From Branchiostoma floridae (Eukaryota > Chordata > Leptocardii > Amphioxiformes > Branchiostomatidae): 64,000 nt of DNA. The stretch is from the NCBI RefSeq assembly GCF_000003815.2, contig NC_049990.1, positions 19,511,258 to 19,575,257 on the forward strand, read 5' to 3'. The position numbers and the translations under genes were made by a program. Shown here in pieces: positions 25,741 through 34,998 of this stretch. The notes under the pieces were generated by a model. It was given only the letters and a program-made list of their open reading frames with translations, was not told where the DNA came from and did not search any database. Each line of letters begins with the position of its first letter. The first letter of the stretch is position 1.

Positions 25741-26542
25741 TCATCACCATTGACACCACACCAACATCCAAACCAGACCCGAAGTGGGCACACGTCGGTT
25801 CGTGAAAATACCGTAAGGTTTTTGACAATGAACAGAGGTCAACAAACTGAAAAGAAACTTCATCACTCGAATGTTTGCGAGGAACGTTGGTTGTTTGCTA
25901 GTGTTGTATATGCCATACATACCTTCAATGCACATGTCTCCAATAACTTGGTTTAGTCGACAGATGCAATATATCATTAACTGCATGTGAGGAATAACTC
26001 GTGTAAGGTACTCATGTCACAATGCCCTGAAATAAACATGTTTTTGCCATGTATTGTTCACGTCCCATTTCATACGATAAAATAACTGCAAAATATAAAA
26101 CAGACATCAACTAAGGGTTTAGCCTTGTTTTGGTAAGTGGTGAGCTAAAAAGGGTGATTCAGCCCTTGCCTGTTACCGCCTGAGGCCTTATAATTAGACA
26201 ATAGTCTCTGTTGCGCCGTCGACAACTAAAATATATTTACCACTTGCCAAGAAAAAGGGCTAAGGGATATTAAAGACGCTTCTTCATTTTTCCTTCTTTT
26301 GAACATGACAAATCACATCCAATGAATGTCTGACAGATTTATGATTTTGTTTTTAGTCGGAACTGATAAACATAACCATGTTATGAGCCTTATACTGTTT
26401 CTGTTAGTCTCTTTGACACCACTCCTGCAAATTTGTACACTCTTACCTTTACCAACACTTTTTTCTTATGACCTATGCAGTTAATACTCCAACTCGTGTT
26501 GTTCGTTTTCAAGGGGCAAACTGTATTTCTTAAGGTCAAAAA
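25741..26542. other. Intergenic, upstream of gene 1
   Basis: The stretch holds a lone diverged copy of the array core block (about 26325-26370: GTCTGACAGATTTATGATT...), an outlying trace of the array. An in-frame TAA at 26531-26533 precedes the first possible Met of gene 1. I could not identify a TATA box or other promoter element with confidence. Confidence 0.5.
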
Positions 26543-26687
26543 ATGACGTCGTTTTGCAAACATGTATTGTGTTCAGGGGGTGCAGTGGGCGCTGACATGA
26601 TGACGGGTGAGTGCACACTCGGTTTCTTGGGTATGCTGTCCCTTTGGCTGATGGTGATGACTGCGACAGTGGCTGCTCAGCGGCAAG
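26543..26687 (+). CDS. Gene 1 exon 1: signal peptide
   Basis: The first Met after an in-frame stop is at 26543, but Met codons at 26597, 26600 and 26633 follow. A hydrophobic run, LGFLGMLSLWLMVMTATVAA, precedes AQRQ and looks like a signal peptide. It fits better near the N-terminus, so initiation at 26597 or 26600 is likelier than at 26543. The donor CAAG/GTAATT leaves one base that joins AG at 27678 to make Glu. Confidence 0.7.
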
Positions 26688-29034
26688 GTAATTCAATTGT
26701 AGTATACCGTAACATAAAGGCATGATATATCGTGCAATGTCCAAATTACTAGTAATTAGTTAGACATTTATCTTGTCGAGGCTGAGCAAAGTAGATAGCC
26801 ATTATTATCGCCATGAATAAGGGGACTGACGAACGTAATGTTTATGGCTATTAGTGTGTTTGTACCTGTGACTCAACATCCTGCTGATGCATTTTGTTCC
26901 ATTTTGCATATTTGTAGCTGTTGACACGTGGCACATGCTTATTTTCACTTTTGAAGTCCAATCAGTTTTTTTTGGATTCTGGGGTGAAGTGAGGTATGAA
27001 GGCGGTCATCAGGTTCGGTCATCAGGGGTACGGGTGGACATATATTTTCGTAGTTGACTTTTTTTATCAGGAATAAAACTTAGCACACGTCTTGGTCTTT
27101 GGATAGTTAAAGATTTTGCCAAGGTTAGTATCTTTTGGTTGATGAAGAAGCAGTCTACACAAACCTTTAATCAACAAGTCACGTATTGGCTATAATTTAA
27201 ACCGCCTGTAATGTAACAACTTACTCCATTCTAGCAGCTGTAAAATAAGAACCATTGGCATTAGGAGTTCAGACATTTAAAAAATGGCATCTAATCTATA
27301 GCGACACTGACTATTATACAGGTATCCTCCAAGTACCATACCATCACCCTTTTTGACGGAGGTTTCCGAACGCTTGTTGTCTTTATCTTTAGTGTATTCA
27401 CTCACCGTCTTGTTTTGACTATCATTTTGCGATTACATGTCTTTTGACGGAATATTTCAAGCTACTAGTATTAGGGGCGTCTGCCTTGAAAAAAGATTCA
27501 CTAATCCTGTTGCCCATACCTTTCAGATCTCAATCTGTGAAATTTGATAGATAAAAGATTGTGCCTCTAGTGAATTTTAAACCTCTATACTCCGAATCAT
27601 ATGAAAATGAACTTCGCCATTAATAGATGAATCAATCAGAATCTCTACAATCTTGTTGTTCTTTGTCATATTTACAGAGTGCGATGCTGGTTGGCAAGTC
27701 TTTGGAAAAAGCTGCTATAAGATGTTTGTGGAAAAGCAAAATTGGACGTATGCCCAATATGACTGTCAAAGCAAGAATGCAGACCTAGTTGCCCTAGGAA
27801 CTGCAGAGGAAAGGGTAAGGAGTATTGTTCCCCACCTAGTAGCTCACCTGATTATTTTTCAACACGGTATAGTGGGACGTTAAGTTCTAATATTAAATAT
27901 CCGATCCCGGTTATTTCAACCTCACATCAAACTTAAGGTGCACTCTCACTGTAGTTGCTTCACGCTTGCGTCACTGCGGGGTTCAAACGATACTCAATTT
28001 CAGTGATAAAGAACTAATTTTTATTCTTTTTGTGCATTTTTCGTCTTCTAAGTCATACTTTTACATATTACGCAGTATCTACCATTTAAGAAATCGGAGA
28101 AAATAACGAACAGTGACACAGTGACCGAACCCCGCAGTGACGCAAGCTGGACGCAAGTGCAGTGAGAGGGGACCTTAAGGTGGTTGATAGATATATATTT
28201 TGTCATACAACGCTATAACATGTTCAGAAGTTTTATATTTGGAACAAATTTAAAACATAGTACTAGTTTTGATCAGACTAAATAAACTATTTCATTTTCC
28301 GTTTGCAGGACTTTGTGCACTCCCTTCTTCCAGAAGGAGCAACTTGGTTAGGCTTGTCAGACAATGGAGGTCCTGGCCAATGGTTGTGGGTGGATGGGAC
28401 CAGCCTGGATGTATCCATTGCGTGAATATTTAGCCTTACACATTTTCCTGTTTTCCTGATACCTTTCAACTACAAAGTCAAAGTTATTACCATGTCATAT
28501 GAAGTGTGTAGGGTGGTACCCATTCTCGTTTCAAAAACCATTGCCCCAGAATATGTGCTAGCAGTGGAGAAATGGGCTGGTACATACAGTATCGTAGCGT
28601 CAATCTTCATACATTTACCCATAAATCATTATTAACAATCAACAGTTCACCATTTATGCATATGGTTTTTTTGGCATAGTTCGTTTTATTAAGTTACACT
28701 CTGACAAAATGCCACTGTGGTTCTAAAACATGCTGTTGTACATGAGGAGTCCAGACGTACACTCCTTTCTGACATCAACAGCTGTTGGCCACCCAAAATC
28801 AAGATCATAGTAACGCAAGGACAAAAGATACAAAACCTGGAATTTTCGCTTCAGCATTAAGGGAAGCCGCCAGGACGCCCATTATTGATCTTTACCTTCG
28901 TCTACCTGAAAGCTACCTAGAAATACTAAGTATCGTAACAAGCCATCAATATGTTCTTAAGTTATGCAGACGTAAAATGTACCGAAACACAGACAAATGC
29001 GCACGCACACACACAAAATTTAACGCACACACAA

Positions 29035-29068
<34 letters not shown>

Positions 29069-32000
29069 ACACACATACACATACACACACACTCGCAATG
29101 TAGGTAATGTAGTGATTTCATTAGTCATACCCAAAGGCCCCATTTCTTCGTTTTTTCCTTCACAGAAAGGATTGGGGTCCATACAGCATGCGTCAAGATG
29201 GAGTAGACTACAATGGTGAACACTTTGGCTACATTTGGAATGATCCCCAAAGCTCCCCACCAATCATTACCTGGCGTGCTGCCCATCCTGCCGAGACATA
29301 TTACTACATGTGCGAGCGAATCACCGGTGAGTAGGTTAATATTATGTTGTCAATTGCTTTCCTGCAAATTTCATCACCTTCATCATCAAAGCAAGGGGCA
29401 GGTGAACTCAAAGGCTATTCTTGTGATGTATAGAGACCAAAGTTTCTAGTGGGATTTCTTAGCAATGGTAGACTCGTTCAGCAGGTGCACGGGGCTATAG
29501 GAACCGACACGCACTATAATGCACGCAAATGGTTCTCGTTACCTTCAAGAAATTCTGACAGCTCTCTCTATATGGAGATCTTGGGAAAAAAAAAATCTCG
29601 AGGATGAAAGCTACATGAGCAGCTCCAGACACTATGAATGCATACATTTACATGGTCTTAGTATAAGTGTATTTATTGAATTCTGCCAGAGCAATGTCGT
29701 ATATTAAAGCAACTTTATTTTACATTTTAGCGTTTTTTTTTTAAATTGACTTCCCAAGGTTGCAAGGATAATATACACCTTTTGTGGCCAGTGGGATATC
29801 ATTTTAACATTGTACAGATATCGACCTTTGGGCATACTTGTCTTCTTGTACGTGTTTTACAAAAAAATTAATCTAACTCCTGTCATTTTCGAAATGTAGC
29901 GGGCTGCCCAGGAGGGCAGTATGAATGCTCTGATTCTGGAAAGTGCATTGGATCATGGGAATTCTGCGATGGAAAGCAGGACTGCATACGTAACGATGAC
30001 GAAAAGGAAGAAGTTTGCAGATCTTGTGAGTAAAGAACATTTTGAATTGAGCGATATTATGGAAAATATGCGCTGTGTATTTGTTAACGCAGACAGAATA
30101 TCTTATTAGTCAGCACCATGTTAAAGGGTGATGGTTGTTATGACATTTATGTTACTTAAGTAATTTTGTTTCATAGAACTTTATGTATGATTAATATGTT
30201 ATTGAAGTTAATTTGGTTTTGTTGAACTTTATATATGATTTATGTTCAAGTTCTCCTCCAGGCGATATGCTCTTACCCTGGTAAAATAAAGAATAAAGAA
30301 ACAAACAAACAAATGTTTAGGATCTAGATTTTATTGCTTAACAGTTTGAATTCAATATCGGTGTATTATATATAGGGAAATCCTATTTCTTGTCACTATT
30401 TTAAAGGTGTTGTTTTTTCGAAGAATGTTTTTCATTATTTTTCAGACAAGTGTATGCCAGTAGACTTTGCATTCTGTCGGGATATGCTCAGCTACCCCAA
30501 GTATTTCCGCCGAGGAAACGCCAGCGTGACCGAAACATCTCGATCTTACCAGCTTGCGCTGAAATTTGCGAATACATCTTGTCATCCCAATATCGCTTTA
30601 TTCTATTGCCACTTGGTATGATTTTATGTTGGATTCTTTAGGTATGGAAGTTAGGCGTATGTAAAACATGAAAATGACGCAAGCTACCCAGATAAGTGTG
30701 TTTTTCGCAAATTTTGCAAAGAAGTCTATGGCCTCCAACATTAACATTACTGCCATGGATGCCTTTTGTATTAAATTGTTGCCTTTTGTATTGAATTGTT
30801 GAATTTTCAACAAAATAAGATAAAATCCAAAAAACTAAAGTACTCACAATGAGGGTGATAAGCTCATAGTTAGTGTAAAGGATAAAGTCTGAGCTGGTAA
30901 GAGGGAAAATGAGGGAATGGTCAGAGTGTAAATGGGCTTAGCATCATGGTGGGGGGTATGTTCAGCCGACAATGTATATAATATCTATGGCCCTTCTCAT
31001 GTAGATCCTTCCTGAATGCATCGAAGATGGCATTCGAGGCAAACCACTTTGTAGCGCAACGTGCGAGGAATTGCGGCAAGAGTGTCTGCACGAGATCAGC
31101 TCTTTGTGGCTCTCCCTTACAAGAGACTTCTGCTTTGGATGGTTCCCCGACTCTGTTCGAAGTGACATATGCACACTGTTTAGGGGTAAGATCTAAATTC
31201 TTGTCTCATCATTATAGATTTAAACAAATATCTGGAACTGCCCAAACTCGTTTGTGTGAAAATGGATACCTTACTTTGGTCTGGGAGATAAAAGACTTTG
31301 TAAGACTGTTAAAACTAGAGTCCCACGACCCGATACTTTCGTCGAAACATTTTAACCTTTACAACTGGTGTAATAGTTGTGTTTGTCATTAGTCATGCAA
31401 ATGAGGTCACCATTTGCATAAATCATATTAGTTGATCATCCCCTCCAACCAAATAACCGATGTACGCAATCTATGCCAAGTAAGAATGCTTCCATCGCAT
31501 CTCTGATAATGTATGCACATGAGGTCTTCAGTGTACAATTAATGTTTAATGATGTTCAACTTAGCATTTTCTCAGTGACTATGCAAATTAGTTACTAACT
31601 TGATTGCATCGCCATACTGTCCTTGTCGGTAAAAAGCAAATGAAAATAAAAACCATTGACATCATGCATACACATGCTCGACATTATGCATCCCATGTAG
31701 AATGATGCCCGGAACAAGTCGCCATTTTGGTCTTTGTCGTCGACACTTTTACCTTACAATAGAACTTTAAAAGTAAAAGACAGGAATCATAAAGCCCGCA
31801 ATTTAGCAAGAGTGGAAAGTAATATCAATGCGTAAAGACTACCTTTTTAAGCCTCATCGTGTAAATGGACGTGTAGGAACAAGCGAGTAAATAAAACAAA
31901 TACATTTCTGTAGGACTCAATTGTTCTTTCGACAATGGCCTGTGTGACTGGAAGCAAGTAGCACCTGGAGGTGCAAGTCAACCATGGGTAGAGGTGCTGA

Positions 32001-34998
32001 CCTCTCCAAAACCAGGTAAACATATACAGACTCAATTTACAAAACAAGCTATTACATTACTGTTTTAACTTAATAACCTCATTTCTCTTTACTTTGAAAT
32101 GTTATCAAATGATTCCTTCGCTCCAGAAAGGGGGTGTTATTTTCCAATAGATATCCAATTTAGAAAGTAAAGAATGCATACTACTTCGTATCATATAAGC
32201 ATTAAGCACCCACTAGTCCCGTGCGTATCAAAAGCATTTAGTATGCTGTAGGGTTACTATTTAAATGAATCTAAGTGTGGCTTTGATAAGTTTAGTAAGC
32301 GTCAACAACAATTCTGCAAATGTCGACTGATTCATGAATGCATTATCTATTGAGTAATAACGCAATCTGGCAATCTATAAGTCTAGGAACGGTTTCACAG
32401 ACTATAAGTATGGGACTGGTTAGACAAATCATTAAAACACGATTGGATCCTTTCCGAAAATACATTATTATTTCTTGAAAGATTTCTGGAGTGTTTTTAA
32501 CAGTATCGATTCGTAACAAAGTGATGGTACTTCAGTTATATCTGGTCATGTCATTTCAGGAAAGCATATGTCATCCCGTGCTCCGTCCTCTGAACTACTA
32601 GTCAGCCCAAGGCTTTATACTGATGACAAATGCCTGAAGTTCCAGTATCGTCTGAGTGGAGATAAGAGCAGGGCTCTTCTGAACATGACGGGGTCGGATG
32701 GTGTCTCATGGACCGCCTGGTCTACCACCACCCCTACCGACTGGACCACGACTAGCATCAAAATCAAGACGGCCTTGGACTCAGTCCAGGTGACCTGTTT
32801 GTAAACTCTTTGTTAATACAACTATGCTATGACGATGGAAAAGTGATAGCAGCAGCTAAACCATTTAATTCTAAATTCTACCTCTTATACGTTTTTACAC
32901 CATTCAACACCAAATGATAGCATTTTCAACATTATTCAACTGAAATGGCATAATTCATTGAACATCGTATATGCGTGCTAAGTATACACCCCTCTGTTAC
33001 TTAACATATCAGCATCCAAAAAAATATCGCCAGTTCTTCACTGCGGCAGGCAATGGGAACTAACCTTTTATTATATGAATGTAGCTAAATTGATCACAGT
33101 TGTCGTTTCGATGCATGCCGCCACGGCTTCCAAAAAAAAAATGATTTCAGTAGGCAGAGAAAGAATATCGCAGCATCTTGCAATTGTATGTTATTACGAT
33201 AAATAAGCACTATTAACTTTTCAAGTAGTTTTAGCAAGCTCCGGTGTGCAATTCTGAGCCAGCTGCTGTGATTACTGCCATTGAATTAATAACATATGTT
33301 TAATATAATTACCTTGCTGTAGGAATCTAATTTGCAGGAGGCAAAAAATATTGGAGTGTATAATAATACTGTGAAAAAGTCAATTTTCATTGAAATATAG
33401 TATCACTACCGAAGCCGACCAGAAAATACTGTATTCTAATGCAACATCCGCTTGGCGGCTGAAAGGGATGGTACATTAAAAAAAGTTGAAAAAAACATTG
33501 CCACCAGGGTGGATTAAAGAATGCTAGGGATGAAAGTAAATAGCACAGCCAATAAAATCTTGTCAGAAACACAATTTAGCATGCATTGCAGTATACATCA
33601 TTGCACAAATGTGCGGTCAACTCTAAACATAGCAAAGTGCTTTCTAGATTAATTCATAGTTTAATTGAACTTTATCACCTAAGACTTCTTTCCGCAGGCA
33701 TTAATCAATGTTGGATGTATGACACTACATAAACACGTTTATATTACTTGCATGAAACTGTTAAGTGCTCATGAACAAGCCTTGGGATAGTTCTCTGATC
33801 CTTCTCAAGTTGAAATGAGTTAAATCTTAATTTAAATCAGTTCTAATTTAGACGAGTCAGAAAACTCACGAAAGTTCGCTTATTTAGAGCGTTTCAGAGT
33901 AATGTGTAGGATCCGTTCGGGAGTACAAGATCACCACAATGCTATTTTATAGATTTTTTTCATCTTCTTAGGTGTCAATCCAGGCATTTGTAGAGGGTGA
34001 TGGCGAATTCAGCATCGATGACATAAGCCTGACTGATGGCCCATGCGATCAAGAAGGTATTTTACACCTACTTCTTTATAATGGCACATTAAACATTGAT
34101 ATCATATGGCATATGTGTATGCATCATAAAAGTAATATTAACATTTTAATTGATTTAAAACGAATACTTCATTTGCAGGAAGATCGTATCAATAAAAGAT
34201 TTGTTCTTTCTCTCTGTAAAGATTTTAAAAAAAGAACTGTATGGGTATATACGATGCAGGGAATGTAAGTCTGCATGTTCGTGTGTTCGCATGTTTATGC
34301 ATGCATGCATATGTGTATGTTCGTGTGCATGCCTATGTTGATACAGATCTCTATTAGTGACCGATATGTCACTTTTCTTCTTGGAGTTCAAGTGATTTGT
34401 AGAGAATCATCAACTCGAGACGGAAGGATTTATAGGCTTTATAGCAATATATGATAACTGCAGTTATTCTATTAGTAGTATTTATAGAATTCTGCGATAT
34501 CCTAATAAAACAAAACTCTCTCTGAATGTTTTTTATACAAAGGGAAACCTGGCTTTCCTTGGCGAACTGTGGTGGGAGTGGTAGTTGGACTTGTTGGGGT
34601 AATCATCCTTCTGACTGCAGCCTTCCTCCTGTACAAGAAATATGGTGGTTCAAGGAGAAAGCAGGAGTAAGCCATTGGTATTTAACTACATTCTCCCTGT
34701 GTAACAAATAATATTAAACAAATCTGCTATCATTGCATTTGAGGTCACAAAACAGTCTTAAAGCGGAGTGAGTCCAATGAAGCTATCTTACTTGACATGA
34801 CTTGCTACTGTCACAAAAAATTAATCAATTCAATCTTCTCTGATCTAGAAATGACGAACCCAATGGTAAGATAGAAAACATAGTTAATGAAAGAAACGTA
34901 GCATAGCATTCTTTCATGAGAATATATTTCCTTTGATAGACATGGACGAGCTGTCGAGTTGGACAACCGTGACTGATATTGCTACCACAACGACATAG
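26543..34998 (+). CDS. Gene 1: CTLD-LDLa-Frizzled CRD-MAM single-pass receptor-like protein
   Basis: Thirteen exons join in frame: 26543-26687, 27678-27814, 28309-28421, 29166-29326, 29900-30025, 30446-30615, 31005-31185, 31914-32015, 32560-32789, 33972-34056, 34543-34666, 34849-34865 and 34940-34998. They sum to 1650 bases, exactly 549 codons plus TAG. The order is signal peptide, C-type lectin-like domain (about residues 50-183), LDLa (187-226), Frizzled CRD (229-342), MAM (346-480), membrane helix (493-514) and a 35-residue cytoplasmic tail. The four domains are extracellular adhesion or ligand-binding modules, so a cell-surface receptor role is inferred; no enzyme domain is present. All introns start GT and end AG. 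The 28421 donor and the start codon are the least certain boundaries. I recognise no orthologue by name. Confidence 0.85.
27678..29326 (+). CDS. Gene 1 exons 2-4: C-type lectin-like domain
   Basis: Three exons (27678-27814, 28309-28421, 29166-29326) encode a long-form CTLD. It opens with CDAGWQVFGKSCYKMF, continues through DCQSKNADLVAL and WLGLSDNGGPGQWLWVDGTS, and ends with WNDP and YYYMCER. The WLGL core, WND and the final Cys are typical of the family. Two usual Cys of the long-loop region are absent, and I see no EPN or QPD calcium/sugar-specificity motif. Classical calcium-dependent sugar binding is therefore unlikely; a protein ligand is plausible. The intron between exons 3 and 4 carries a CA-tailed repeat. 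Confidence 0.82.
27937..28174. mobile_element. 238-bp MITE in gene 1 intron, TTAA flanks
   Basis: Terminal inverted repeats of about 54 bases (GGTGCACTCTCACTG... and ...CAGTGAGAGGGGACC, both reaching GCTTGCGTCACTGCGGGGTTC-like sequence) lie between TTAA at 27933-27936 and TTAA at 28175-28178. No coding frame is present. The interior phrase around 28018-28075 resembles that of the elements at 5469 and 21071. Confidence 0.75.
28785..29095 (+). repeat. CA-tailed dispersed repeat in gene 1 intron
   Basis: The segment contains TTTACCTTCGTCTACCTGA and TATGTTCTTAAGTTATGC, then a long CA-rich tract (about 29000-29095). It is a relative of 10905-11150, 12250-12545 and 19505-19750. The 144-codon frame over it is Thr/His-rich repeat translation, not an exon. 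Confidence 0.55.
29900..30025 (+). CDS. Gene 1 exon 5: LDL receptor class A domain
   Basis: A single phase 1-1 exon encodes one LDLa module with six Cys: GCPGGQYEC, GKCI, FCDGKQDC and the DDEKEEVC end. The acidic residues that hold calcium in this family are mostly kept (CDG, QDC, DDE), so the module probably folds around calcium as in LDL receptors. The symmetrical exon phase is the usual state of a shuffled domain. Confidence 0.9.
30120..30312 (+). repeat. Retroposon-like 3' tail in gene 1 intron
   Basis: The sequence ends TCTTACCCTGGTAAAATAAA followed by GAATAAAGAAACAAACAAAC, a polyadenylation-like signal and short A-rich tandem tail. This resembles the 3' end of a non-LTR retroposon or SINE. 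No coding remnant is visible. Confidence 0.4.
30446..31185 (+). CDS. Gene 1 exons 6-7: Frizzled cysteine-rich domain
   Basis: Two exons (30446-30615, 31005-31185) encode about 114 residues with exactly ten Cys in the Frizzled-CRD spacing: YKCMPVDFAFC, the SYQLALKFANTSC helix region, FYCHLILPEC, PLCSATCEEL, QEC, DFC and DIC. In Frizzled, MFRP, corin and collagen XVIII this fold binds Wnt or lipid ligands. Here it follows an LDLa module, as in corin-like proteins, but no protease follows. Wnt binding is possible and not shown. Exon 6 ends in phase 0 and exon 7 in phase 1. Confidence 0.88.
31305..31720 (+). repeat. Diverged AT-rich repeat in gene 1 intron
   Basis: AAACTAGAGTCCCACGACCC followed by ATGCAAATGAGG-type phrases recalls the 1.1-kb element at 11485-12571 (ACTAGAGTTCGGCGACCTC, ATTAATTATGCAAAT). 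It is probably an old fragment of the same family. No frame or structure of note is seen. Confidence 0.35.
31914..34056 (+). CDS. Gene 1 exons 8-10: MAM domain
   Basis: Exons 31914-32015, 32560-32789 and 33972-34056 encode a compact MAM domain. It begins NCSFDNGLCDWKQ, continues through DDKCLKFQYRLSG and ends FSIDDISLTDGPC, with the four conserved Cys in order. MAM domains mediate adhesion or dimerisation in receptor phosphatases, meprins and neuropilins. At about 135 residues it is a little shorter than typical. The long intron at 32790-33971 contains nothing I can identify. Confidence 0.88.
34543..34998 (+). CDS. Gene 1 exons 11-13: membrane helix and short tail
   Basis: Exon 11 (34543-34666) gives WRT followed by a helix VVGVVVGLVGVIILLTAAFL and the stop-transfer KKYGGSRRKQ. 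The helix carries a GxxxG spacing that could support helix pairing. Exon 12 (34849-34865) is a 17-base micro-exon and exon 13 (34940-34998) ends in TTVTDIATTTT then TAG. The tail has no kinase, ITAM or NPxY motif that I see. Skipping the splice at 34667 gives an immediate TAA, so intron retention would end the protein right after KQE. Confidence 0.8.

Noticed and set aside
28785-29219. 144-codon plus-strand frame as an exon of gene 1
   Set aside because: It is mostly CA-repeat translation (His/Thr) and reads the real exon 4 (29166-29326) in the wrong frame.
29900-31185. Gene 1 as a corin-like serine protease (because of LDLa plus Frizzled CRD)
   Set aside because: No trypsin-like domain or SRCR domain follows. 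A MAM domain and then a C-terminal membrane helix do, which is the opposite topology to corin.
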